64,000 nucleotides of DNA from Pseudidiomarina indica (GTDB lineage Bacteria > Pseudomonadota > Gammaproteobacteria > Enterobacterales > Alteromonadaceae), in contig NZ_FMXN01000002.1 of the NCBI RefSeq assembly GCF_900104245.1, forward strand, positions 124,001-188,000. The letters run 5' to 3'. Below the pieces are notes generated by a model. That model did not search any database and was not told the DNA's origin. It saw only the letters and a program-made list of their open reading frames with translations. The stretch's first letter is position 1. Every line of letters starts with the position of its first letter. Shown in pieces: positions 28,825 to 36,211 of the stretch. The translations under genes were made by a program, and so were the position numbers.

Positions 28825-29279
28825 ATAATCACACTAATTGCGCTTAATAGAAATGAATCATCAAAAAGAAAAGTAAAAAAATAGATATCTGTTGCATTTC
28901 TATAAATTCAATAACTATAAATCCAATATCAACTGAGCAATTATTTAACCATCTAATAACGGGTTATAAAACATAGTAGATTTTTAAGACTATTCTCACA
29001 GAGACCGAGCATACGGGGTGAACATACTCTAGCGTACAATGCAAAAGAACTTTCATAGCTGGCTCGTCTTTAGAAACCATTTTTATTAATCAGCCCTAGG
29101 TAGATTAATCAAACTTTAAAGTGTTGCTCACCCCAGAATAGACTGATAAAAACATTGGACAATAAAGAACATAGAAAGATTTTTATTTCATGACCTCTTA
29201 CATCTCAACAACCTTCACAAATCATATGAATTACCACTGTATTGTCATAAAAAATCACCTTATCAAACAGAGTTATGTA
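28825..29279. other. AT-rich spacer inside the capsule locus, no gene seen
   Basis: About 455 very AT-rich bases separate the flippase and polymerase genes. A 38-codon minus-strand ORF is present but has no recognisable features. I see no RNA gene and no insertion-sequence end. It may be the remains of a lost gene. Confidence 0.4.
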
Positions 29280-30335
29280 CTAGCCTCTATAAAAGCCATT
29301 TCCATAAAGGTAGATATTATTAACAAACCCCACTGACTTAACTGCTAAGTAAAATAAAACCAGAATAAAAGGCCAAGAGTAAACTCGGGTCATTACCAAC
29401 TTCTTCTCGGCCAGCAAAACAAATAAGGTCGCAGAAAAAAATATCATATTTACTCGTTCCCCTCCGAGCAGACCAATTACAACAAAGAAGAATAATATAA
29501 AAACCAAAGTTTTAAAGCCAACTTTTGCACCTCTTGCGATTATGAATGAAACGGCGAGAACAAAGAATTGAATAAATTCAGAGGGATTAAATCCATCATA
29601 TCGAAAATACCCAGTGCCTTTATTAATAAGCCCCTCCATCAGACCTGGAACAAATAAAATTACAAAGCAAATTAAAAGGATTGAGAAAACCCCAATGACT
29701 ATATTTCTATCAAGCTTCCAAGAGGCCAGAACATCTTTAATAGAACGCAAATATGTCTCAGCATTAAAAAACATAAACAACCCAGCTAGTAGTATTATCA
29801 TTTGAAAGTGAGCTAGAATAGAAATAAGCGACATTAACAATCGAAACTTCCTGCCACCAAAGGTTGCCAACAAAGCAAATATAAATGCTATCTTTAATCT
29901 TTCTGTACCTGTAAACAATACAATCAAATAAAAATTAAAAATCAGGAGTAGGACAATTAACCAACTTGCGCCAAGGCACCTCATTGATATCACTAATAAA
30001 GATAGAAGAATTAAATTCAAGACTGTTATATATAGGTTCTTATCAATCCCCAAATAGCTTCCCAACCAGAGGACCACTGGAGAAACTATTTCATAGCTAG
30101 AAACAGTACTTTGCGCAACTGAAAACAGCTCCCTAGCATTTGAGACACTTGCAAATCGTTCATATAACAAATTATATGCCACTTGATCCCCACCAGTATA
30201 ATGAGAAATCAGTGAATACAACGGATATAAAGATAATAGCAATATCAAAACCACTGATAATGCTTCAAATGATTTTAAACCTGATTCTTTATAATTCATA
30301 TTAAATAAACTTATTACCTTTAAATCCAAGAGCAA
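29280..30335 (-). CDS. wzy: Probable polysaccharide polymerase, EpsG/Wzy-like
   Basis: The 351-residue protein has about ten hydrophobic segments, with a larger loop containing 'HYTGGDQVAYNLLYERFASVSN' after the first helix. This matches the EpsG-type Wzy layout ('GxDxxxYxxxY' style loop). A second conserved-looking stretch, 'FTGTERLKIAFIFALLATFGGRKFRLLMSLISILAHFQMIILLAGL', resembles the 'R.....al...a.......aHfs' signature of the family. It would polymerise repeat units in the periplasm. It is the promoter-proximal gene of the operon, about 255 bases downstream of the ops element. Wzy proteins diverge strongly, so this is by topology and position. Confidence 0.75.
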   Translation of the reverse strand: MLLDLKVISLFNMNYKESGLKSFEALSVVLILLLSLYPLYSLISHYTGGDQVAYNLLYERFASVSNARELFSVAQSTVSSYEIVSPVVLWLGSYLGIDKNLYITVLNLILLSLLVISMRCLGASWLIVLLLIFNFYLIVLFTGTERLKIAFIFALLATFGGRKFRLLMSLISILAHFQMIILLAGLFMFFNAETYLRSIKDVLASWKLDRNIVIGVFSILLICFVILFVPGLMEGLINKGTGYFRYDGFNPSEFIQFFVLAVSFIIARGAKVGFKTLVFILFFFVVIGLLGGERVNMIFFSATLFVLLAEKKLVMTRVYSWPFILVLFYLAVKSVGFVNNIYLYGNGFYRG

Positions 30336-30980
30336 TTAAAAGTCTAGCGCTGAAACCCTGCACACACCATTTCAAATAAGCCAAACCACGCGGCTTAAAC
30401 TCAACTCTAAATCAATTGAATATATCAATAATGTTTTTAATATTTTAATAAATAGTGAGATGTCGATTAGTGTCAATGAAGAATAACAAATTCGCCATAT
30501 TTTTATAATAGGCTGACATACATTTTTTTGCATAATGAGTTATATTGCTAACTCACCTTGCTCACTAATCAATATTAGAGAAAACAAAACACGCTACCGC
30601 CCCTAGGTTGCGGCTCCCACGTACCGATCATCTGTCGTTTGTTATGTATCAGGTGGGGGAATATGAAATGGTGTTGTTGAATAGATTGTTATTTTTTATA
30701 TAGTTAGCACAAAACCTGCGATATTTTTTAATAATTCAGTACAGATTTTGAGCTAATTTGGGCTGTTTGATGAAATGTTAAGCAACGCCGCATGCCCCCA
30801 CACGACGCGCTATTAAAGCATATTAGCAAAAAGCCTACAACGTACATTTAACAATTTTTACACTGCACAAATGCTATATAACAAAGGTCACAGCGGTGGT
30901 GGTAGTAGCTGGAACTGTATAGCAAAGCGCTAGCGGGTCTGCAATACTAGTCCCGCTAAAAAACACCAAGGAAATGCGTT
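30336..30980. other. Divergent promoter region between capsule operon and peptidase gene
   Basis: A 645-base AT-rich spacer. On the minus strand it holds the ops/JUMPstart element at 30590-30603 and, further upstream, the presumed capsule promoter. On the plus strand it holds the promoter and AAGGA ribosome-binding site of the peptidase gene. No ORF or RNA gene is convincing. The roughly 250-base leader between ops and wzy is unassigned. Confidence 0.5.
30590..30603 (-). promoter_or_regulatory. ops element (JUMPstart core), RfaH recruitment site
   Basis: Read on the minus strand this is GGGGCGGTAGCGTG, matching the enterobacterial ops consensus GGCGGTAGCGTG, and like the JUMPstart element it has a CTAGGGGCGG lead-in. 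It lies about 255 bases upstream of the first capsule gene and in the same orientation. The paused polymerase at ops recruits the NusG paralogue RfaH, which suppresses termination through long surface-polysaccharide operons. An RfaH gene would be elsewhere in the genome. Confidence 0.88.
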
Positions 30981-33257
30981 ATGAACCATCGTTATTCTGT
31001 GGCAGCCCTACTCGCTCTAATGACCATAACAAGCCATGCGAGTGTGGAACCTGCTCAAATTGAACGCTCGCTTTCGTTGCGAGACCAGTGGATGCCTCTT
31101 ACTCGTGATCTTATGCAATCCCCAACCTGGGCGGCCAGCGGTGATCAGTTTCATTATAAGTTGAGTGTGGAAGGCGGCTTTATGTTCTTCCGTGACAGCG
31201 TGCAACAAGCCAAACCCACGCCGGCTTTTGATCATCAGCACATTGCCACCGCTTTGGCACAAGCCAGCGGCACTACCATTGATGCCATGCACTTGCCCTT
31301 TGATCAGTTTCGTTACACCAATAACGATCAAAGCATTCGCTTCTATTATGCGAACCAATCGTGGCAGTGCCAGTTAACTGAAGTGCACTGTGAAGTGCTC
31401 ACTTGGCCGAACCGCCCTCGCGGGTTCAGTGTGGTACGTGATTTGCGAGTTGAGGCGCATAACCCATTGCGTCCGTCGCCCGATGGCCGCTATCAGGCCC
31501 ATACCGTTGGGTATAACGTCAGCATTCAAACCAGCAATGGTGACACAGTTTTCGCCACCACCGATGGCACCGCCGATAACTTTTATGATCCGGAATCCAT
31601 CCGTTGGGCGCCCGACAGTTCTGCGTTGGTGGTGATGAAAGTCACGCCAGGCACGGCGCGTTATGTTGACCGCGTGCTCAGTGCTCCAACCGATCAACTT
31701 CACCCGCAAACCATCACACAAATTTACCCCAAACCCGGTGATGCGGTGGATATTGACCAGCCCGTATTGATTCACATTGAACGCGGCACAGCACAGGTGG
31801 TTAATAACGAGTTGTTTAGTCAGCCGTACCAAATTGATCGGGTGCAGTGGCAGCCCGACAGCAGTAGCTTTAGTTTCCGCTACGTCGAGCGGGGCCATCA
31901 GCGCGTTCGGTTAATTGATGTAAACGCTGCAACGGCTACGCCGCGAACGGTGGTGGACGAGCACAGTGATACCTTTGTGGATATGTGGGGCGGTTTCTAC
32001 CAAACCTTACAGCAGGGTGACAAAGGTGCCATTTGGTTGTCTGAACGAGACGGCTGGGCACATTTATACCATTACAATGGCAAGGGTGAGTTGGTGAACC
32101 AAGTTACTCGTGGCGACTGGCGCGTCCGCTCGGTGGTGCATGTGGATGAACAACGTCAACAAATCTGGTTTGCGGCCAGCGGCATGTACGAGGGTCAAGA
32201 TCCCTACTACGTTCATTACTTTCGGGTGAACTTTGATGGCTCCGAGTTAACCCCGCTCACCGAAGGTAACGCCCACCATGAGGCGGTGTTTTCTGCCGAC
32301 ATGAACCATTACATTGTGATTCGTTCCCGGGTGGATTTACCGCCAGTGGCCGAGTTACGCCGCAGCGCCGATGCTTCGTTGGTGCGCGTATTAGCCAATG
32401 CCGACATTAGTCGCTTAACGGCTGCCGGCTTCAAGCCACCTAAGCCCTTTGTGGCCAAGGGGCGCGACGGGCAAACGGATATCTGGGGGCTAATTGTGAC
32501 TCCGCAAAACTTCGACCCGAAGCAGCGCTACCCGGTCATCGAAAATATCTATGCGGGGCCACACGACAGTTTTGTGCCGAAAAGCTTCTGGCCGTTTGGC
32601 TTTCATTCAGGTGGCGACAAAGTGATTGGCATGCAAGCCTTGGCCGATTTGGGTTTTATTGTGGTGCAAATTGATGGCATGGGCACCAACAACCGCTCCA
32701 AAGCTTTTCATGATGTGGCGTGGCAAAATCTGGCGGATTCGGGCTTTCCTGATCGCATTTTATGGCACCAAGCGGCGGCCAAACAGTTCCCTTGGTACCA
32801 TATTGCTGATGGCGTGGGCATTTACGGTGCTTCGGCCGGCGGGCATAGCACGGTTGCCGCGTTAGAATTCCATCCTGAGTTTTACCGCGTGGGCGTGGCT
32901 TATGCGGGCAACTACGATAACCGCATGGACAAAATCAGCTGGAACGAGCAATGGATGGGCTACCCTATCGGCGAGCACTATGTGGCCTCTTCAGTGGTGG
33001 AGCACGCCCACAAGCTTACTGGTGCCCTGCTGATTATTAATGGCGAGCAAGACAGCAACGTAGACCCGGCTTCCACCATACAATTGGTCGATGCCTTAAT
33101 TAAGGCGGAAAAGGACTTCGATTTGCTGGTCGTGCACGGTGGCGACCACGCCGTTGGCCGCTCCACCGGCCCCATTCGCTACATTCAGCGCCGCCAGTTC
33201 GACTTTTTCCTGCGCCATTTAGGGCAAAAGGAAACCCCGCGCTGGAATCAGCTGTAG
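30981..33257 (+). CDS. Secreted dipeptidyl-peptidase IV-like serine peptidase (family S9)
   Basis: The 758-residue protein has a signal peptide (MNHRYSVAALLALMTITSHAS), an N-terminal beta-propeller (DPPIV_N) with WAPDS/WQPDS-type blade repeats, and a C-terminal alpha/beta hydrolase. The nucleophile is in 'GVGIYGASAGGHS' near residue 618, the acid in 'GEQDSNVDP' near 690 and the histidine in 'GGDHAVGR' near 722. The nucleophile elbow is GASAGG rather than the usual GWSYGG of DPP-IV. Exact dipeptide preference is therefore uncertain. It likely helps periplasmic degradation of peptides, in keeping with a protein-feeding marine bacterium. It is monocistronic. Confidence 0.9.
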   Translation: MNHRYSVAALLALMTITSHASVEPAQIERSLSLRDQWMPLTRDLMQSPTWAASGDQFHYKLSVEGGFMFFRDSVQQAKPTPAFDHQHIATALAQASGTTIDAMHLPFDQFRYTNNDQSIRFYYANQSWQCQLTEVHCEVLTWPNRPRGFSVVRDLRVEAHNPLRPSPDGRYQAHTVGYNVSIQTSNGDTVFATTDGTADNFYDPESIRWAPDSSALVVMKVTPGTARYVDRVLSAPTDQLHPQTITQIYPKPGDAVDIDQPVLIHIERGTAQVVNNELFSQPYQIDRVQWQPDSSSFSFRYVERGHQRVRLIDVNAATATPRTVVDEHSDTFVDMWGGFYQTLQQGDKGAIWLSERDGWAHLYHYNGKGELVNQVTRGDWRVRSVVHVDEQRQQIWFAASGMYEGQDPYYVHYFRVNFDGSELTPLTEGNAHHEAVFSADMNHYIVIRSRVDLPPVAELRRSADASLVRVLANADISRLTAAGFKPPKPFVAKGRDGQTDIWGLIVTPQNFDPKQRYPVIENIYAGPHDSFVPKSFWPFGFHSGGDKVIGMQALADLGFIVVQIDGMGTNNRSKAFHDVAWQNLADSGFPDRILWHQAAAKQFPWYHIADGVGIYGASAGGHSTVAALEFHPEFYRVGVAYAGNYDNRMDKISWNEQWMGYPIGEHYVASSVVEHAHKLTGALLIINGEQDSNVDPASTIQLVDALIKAEKDFDLLVVHGGDHAVGRSTGPIRYIQRRQFDFFLRHLGQKETPRWNQL

Positions 33258-33326
33258 TAACTCTTATCGTTTTGATAAGTTTTAGGTATCGTCACTGATT
33301 GGTGTACGTATGTTAAGGATAAACAG

Positions 33327-33629
33327 ATGGATATCAAAAAGTTAGCGGCACTAATCAGTGACAAACGTGCCTATGGTAAAAGCTATGGCAATTTAGCCAT
33401 TGCGGTAGAAAGTGACCGTGGTCGAATCTTAAATTCGGCGGCGGTACGACGTTTGCAGCAAAAAACGCAAGTGTTCCCGTTAGAACGCAATGCAGCGGTG
33501 CGTAGCCGACTCACTCATTCGCTAGAAGTGCAACAAAACGGTCGTTTTATTGTGCAGGAAATAGAGAGGTCAAATTCGGAAGCTGATAAGGATCTGTTTC
33601 GAGCCATTGAAAGCATCGTCGAAATTTGA
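33327..33629 (+). pseudogene. dgt: Truncated dGTP triphosphohydrolase (N-terminal fragment)
   Basis: Only 100 residues are present where intact Dgt has about 500. The preserved part is clearly Dgt: '[43 protein letters not shown]', ending at '[10 protein letters not shown]' just before the HD metal motif (CLMHDIGNPPFGH in E. coli). The fragment keeps a good ribosome-binding site (AAGGA), so it may still be expressed, but without the HD residues it cannot be an enzyme. The sequence after its stop has no Dgt similarity that I can see, so the 3' part was deleted or replaced, possibly when the adjacent accessory genes arrived. Confidence 0.85.
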
Positions 33630-33694
33630 TTGCAAAGCGAATATAAAACTCCCGGTGCGATTCACCCATTGAATGGGCTATTGGCAATTTTTGA

Positions 33695-33711
33695 AATTAT
33701 GACTATTGTTA
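33695..33711 (+). promoter_or_regulatory. Promoter element shared by the two Sel1-repeat genes, copy 1
   Basis: The sequence AATTATGACTATTGTTA is identical at 16 of 17 positions to 34694-34710. A plausible sigma70 promoter uses TTGGCA (33681-33686), a 17-base spacer and TATTGT (33704-33709), giving a start about 32 bases before the gene. The repeated placement ahead of both paralogues argues that it is functional or was duplicated with them. Confidence 0.5.
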
Positions 33712-33747
33712 GCATTCATAGAGTCATCATGATGGAACCAATGGACG

Positions 33748-34215
33748 ATGAAACAATTAGTTTGGGGATTATTGCTATTTTGGGTGGTCGGTGCGGCTGT
33801 TAATTTGGCATTTGCGCAAACAAAAATAGAGCGCTACACCACCGGTTGTGAGGCCATGCAGCGTGATCTTTGCTGGCTGGCCGCCGATGCATACCAGCGC
33901 AAAGGTGACATGCAAAAGGCCATTACGTTTTATCGCAAGGCCTGCGCGTTGGATGAAGGCACGTCCTGCCATCAACTCGGCATGCTGTATACCAGTGGCA
34001 AGCACCTTAGCCCATCTCTGACTACCGCGAGTGAGTTTTTTACCAAGGCTTGCGCCCAAAATATCGCAGACAGCTGCTATAACCTTGGGGTGCTATTCCA
34101 GCATGGGTACGGCGTTCAAGCCAATGCGCAACAAGCGCGCGACTTTTTTAGCAAAGCCTGTGACTTGCAGCACGAGAAAGCCTGTGAACGAGCGGCGCAA
34201 GTCACCAAGAAATAA
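33748..34215 (+). CDS. Small secreted Sel1-repeat protein, cysteine-rich
   Basis: The 155-residue protein has a signal peptide (MKQLVWGLLLFWVVGAAVNLAFA) and about three to four Sel1-like TPR-type repeats. Each carries a paired cysteine seven residues apart (CALDEGTSC, CAQNIADSC, CDLQHEKAC) and 'Y.LG.L...G' helices. This is the Helicobacter cysteine-rich protein (Hcp) pattern, in which each pair forms a disulfide across the helical hairpin. Periplasmic or secreted location is likely. The role is unknown; relatives bind peptidoglycan fragments or act as adaptors. It is a shorter paralogue of the gene at 34745 and shares its upstream element. Confidence 0.85.
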   Translation: MKQLVWGLLLFWVVGAAVNLAFAQTKIERYTTGCEAMQRDLCWLAADAYQRKGDMQKAITFYRKACALDEGTSCHQLGMLYTSGKHLSPSLTTASEFFTKACAQNIADSCYNLGVLFQHGYGVQANAQQARDFFSKACDLQHEKACERAAQVTKK

Positions 34216-34309
34216 CGGCGGGCACTATTTGACAACTACCTGGTAAGGTCCTAGATTGGTAACACTACGCATTAAATTGCGGGTTAATGTCACTGAAATG
34301 GGACTTTAT

Positions 34310-34633
34310 ATGAAAGGAATGACAGCATCAGCTTTAGCAGAAGAGATCGGTGCGCGGCTGAAACAAGCTCGATTAAATCAAGACCTCACTCAATCTGAAG
34401 TTGCTGAGCTTGCCGGTGTTTCTCGCAAAACCGTCTTGAATGCAGAAAAAGGCAAAGTTCAGCTCGAATTCATGATTGCCATACTGATGGCGTTAGATCT
34501 CACCGATCAAATGGATCTCTTTCTTCCCAAGCAAGCGATCTCCCCGTTACAACTCGCAAAATTGCAGGGAAAGAAACGCCAAAGAGCCTCAGGCCGACGC
34601 AGTGATAAAGATGAGGAGCCCTTAGAATGGTAA
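34310..34633 (+). CDS. HipB-like XRE-family regulator, probably orphaned
   Basis: The protein of about 108 residues has an N-terminal Cro/C1 helix-turn-helix: 'GARLKQARLNQDLTQSEVAELAGVSRKTVLNAEKGK', followed by 'LEFMIAILMALDLTDQMDLFLP', as in HipB/HigA-type antitoxins whose genes precede hipA. The start is placed at ATG 34310 (GGGA upstream); a longer reading starts at 34256. Its end overlaps the start of a 24-codon scrap of hipA (34627), so the toxin partner has been lost and the regulator is an orphan unless it acts on other loci. Confidence 0.82.
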   Translation: MKGMTASALAEEIGARLKQARLNQDLTQSEVAELAGVSRKTVLNAEKGKVQLEFMIAILMALDLTDQMDLFLPKQAISPLQLAKLQGKKRQRASGRRSDKDEEPLEW

Positions 34634-34701
34634 TGGAAGTCATCAATATCGCGCCCGCGTACGATTTGGCGTATATGCGTGGAAATTATATACAATTCTG
34701 A
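34627..34701 (+). pseudogene. hipA remnant: start codon joined to a C-terminal motif by internal deletion
   Basis: An ATG overlapping the stop of the HipB-like gene opens a 24-codon frame beginning MVMEVINI, like HipA N-termini. It continues directly as APAYDLAYM before a TGA. 'APxYDx' is the conserved segment near the magnesium-binding loop of HipA kinases (compare 'LAPVYDFAPM' in the intact hipA at 37679). This looks like a HipA gene that lost nearly all its interior. The piece is short, so the identification is tentative. Confidence 0.55.
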
Positions 34702-34710
34702 CTATTGTTA
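34694..34710 (+). promoter_or_regulatory. Promoter element shared by the two Sel1-repeat genes, copy 2
   Basis: AATTCTGACTATTGTTA repeats the element at 33695-33711 with one change. A candidate promoter is TGGAAA (34680-34685), a 17-base spacer and TATTGT (34703-34708). It partly overlaps the end of the hipA scrap and lies 34 bases before the second Sel1-repeat gene. Confidence 0.5.
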
Positions 34711-34744
34711 AGGGACATAAGAACAATAGCGGAAAACTCTTACC

Positions 34745-35542
34745 ATGAAGCAACTACTATTAGCTGTCCTGTTATTATTCATTAGCGCTGCCGCCGCCAG
34801 TGACAGCGAGATCACGGCCGAACAGTTAAAAGAGTATGCGGCGGTGTGCGATAAGCAAAAAGACCCTGACTATTGCTGGACCGTTGCCGACCAGTACGAG
34901 AATCAGGGGAAAATGTCGAGCGCTATTGCGTATTATCGCAAAGCTTGCAACCTCGACGACGGACCTGCCTGCCACCGGCTCGGAATGCTCTATCATGAAG
35001 GAATATACGTAAAACAAGACTCCCGGCAAGCCGGCGATTTCTTTGCTTCAGGATGCGACGCAGGCCTTTATTATAGTTGCTATAACCTAGGTTACTTGTA
35101 TAAAGAAGGCATCGGACGTTCAAAGAATGATGCGAAAGCAGTCGACCTCTACTTAAAATCCTGCGAAAACGATGTTGCCTCTGCCTGTTTCAACCTTGCC
35201 TTGCTTTACGAGCGCGGGGATACCGTGGCACAGAGTGATCAGCACGCATTACAACGCTACCAACAGGCCTGCGCCCTCAACCACGCGCTTAGCTGCAACA
35301 ACGCGGGCTACATGCATCAGGCTGGCAGAGGCGCGCCCGCCAACGCCTCCAAAGCCTTCAGCTACTACCAAAAATCCTGTGAATTGAATGAGGGAATCGG
35401 CTGCTACAACGTAGGCTTGCAATATTACAACGGGACGGGTGCCCCGCAAAATACCAACCTGGCCAAGCAATACCTGCGCAAATCTTGCGACTTAGCGTAC
35501 GAAGATGGCTGCAAAAACTACGCGCTGCTCGCGGAGAACTGA
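34745..35542 (+). CDS. Secreted Sel1-repeat protein with about six cysteine-paired repeats
   Basis: The 265-residue protein has a signal peptide (MKQLLLAVLLLFISAAAAS) and about six 36-residue Sel1-like repeats. Each has a C-x7-C pair (CNLDDGPAC, CDAGLYYSC, CENDVASAC, CALNHALSC, CELNEGIGC, CDLAYEDGC) and a following 'N.G..Y..G' turn. It matches the Hcp-like pattern of disulfide-locked helical hairpins and should form an extended superhelix in the periplasm or outside the cell. The N-terminus (MKQLL) and upstream element match the shorter paralogue at 33748, suggesting duplication. No enzymatic motif is visible. A scaffold, immunity or peptidoglycan-binding role is possible, but nothing here proves one. 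Confidence 0.87.
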   Translation: MKQLLLAVLLLFISAAAASDSEITAEQLKEYAAVCDKQKDPDYCWTVADQYENQGKMSSAIAYYRKACNLDDGPACHRLGMLYHEGIYVKQDSRQAGDFFASGCDAGLYYSCYNLGYLYKEGIGRSKNDAKAVDLYLKSCENDVASACFNLALLYERGDTVAQSDQHALQRYQQACALNHALSCNNAGYMHQAGRGAPANASKAFSYYQKSCELNEGIGCYNVGLQYYNGTGAPQNTNLAKQYLRKSCDLAYEDGCKNYALLAEN

Positions 35543-35601
35543 GGGTAATGCCTAGGTGTGGTTGCCAAGGGCATTCAACGTCCCGCTTTGTCAACGCTCA
35601 C

Positions 35602-35630
35602 TTGCGAACCAAATCACTCAAGTATACAAT
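35602..35630 (+). promoter_or_regulatory. Candidate sigma70 promoter of the AbiE operon
   Basis: TTGCGA (35602-35607), a 17-base spacer and TACAAT (35625-35630) form a good promoter. The -10 box overlaps the left arm of the inverted repeat that surrounds the start region, so repressor binding there would block polymerase. Confidence 0.55.
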
Positions 35631-35667
35631 AATGACACATTTAAGGGTCAAAACTGTATACTTGAGT
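35616..35667. promoter_or_regulatory. 13-bp inverted repeat operator of the AbiE operon
   Basis: The perfect arms ACTCAAGTATACA (35616-35628) and TGTATACTTGAGT (35655-35667) are separated by 26 bases. The right arm ends four bases before the antitoxin start codon. Known AbiEi antitoxins bind inverted repeats in their own promoter to autoregulate negatively, so this is the expected operator. The arm next to the ATG leaves no room for a normal ribosome-binding site. Confidence 0.72.
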
Positions 35668-35671
35668 CGCT

Positions 35672-36211
35672 ATGAAACAAACTGAAGCCTTAGAAAAACT
35701 CACTGAATATGACAAGCGCGGACGTTGCATTTTTACCATTTCCGATATGGCTAAGATTTTTCACGCCGATAGCGAGCGCGCACTTCGTGCTGGTATCAAA
35801 CGTTTACAAGATAATGGCATACTTACTCGCATTGCTAATGGTATCTTCCTGTACAGTTTGTCTCACTCCAAAGGGAGTCATACACTCGAACAAATTGCCA
35901 AAACAATTCGGCGGGGTGAATACAATTATGTCAGTTTGGAATCTGCGTTGTCAGAATTTGGGGTTATTTCCCAAATTCCAGTAGATCGCTTGACCGTCAT
36001 GACAACGGGACGTTCCGGAGAGTTCAAGACTCCCCTAGGTACCATTGAATTTACGCACACTAAACGTGATCCTGTAGACATTATTGAAAATACTATCTGG
36101 GTTGATAGACCTCTTAGACTAGCAACCAAACAGACTGCATACCGAGATTTAAAACGTGTTGGGCGGAACACTCATTTGGTAAACAAGGAAGAGCTCTATG
36201 ACGAACTCTAA
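35672..36211 (+). CDS. abiEi: AbiEi-type antitoxin / DUF6088 family transcriptional regulator
   Basis: The 179-residue protein has an N-terminal winged-helix-like segment ('GRCIFTISDMAKIFHADSERALRAGIKRLQDNGILTRIANGIFLY') and a C-terminal part with 'YVSLESALSEFGVISQIPVDRLTVMTTGRSGEFKTPLGTIEF'. This is the layout of type IV antitoxins of the AbiEi/DUF6088 group. It overlaps the toxin gene by 14 bases. It should repress its own promoter through the 13-bp inverted repeat and neutralise the toxin's effect without a direct complex, as is known for AbiE. No Shine-Dalgarno sequence is visible before its ATG. Confidence 0.85.
   Translation: MKQTEALEKLTEYDKRGRCIFTISDMAKIFHADSERALRAGIKRLQDNGILTRIANGIFLYSLSHSKGSHTLEQIAKTIRRGEYNYVSLESALSEFGVISQIPVDRLTVMTTGRSGEFKTPLGTIEFTHTKRDPVDIIENTIWVDRPLRLATKQTAYRDLKRVGRNTHLVNKEELYDEL

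Noticed and set aside
28964-29080. 38-codon minus-strand ORF between wzx and wzy
   Set aside because: There is no clear ribosome-binding site and no recognisable motif, and the AT-rich surroundings give such ORFs by chance.
31374-31898. 174-codon minus-strand ORF inside the peptidase gene
   Set aside because: It lies fully opposite a well-supported gene and has no recognisable domain.
33263-33279. Hairpin-like CTTATC/GATAAG after the peptidase gene
   Set aside because: The stem is short and AT-rich with a weak T-run, so it is not convincing as a terminator.
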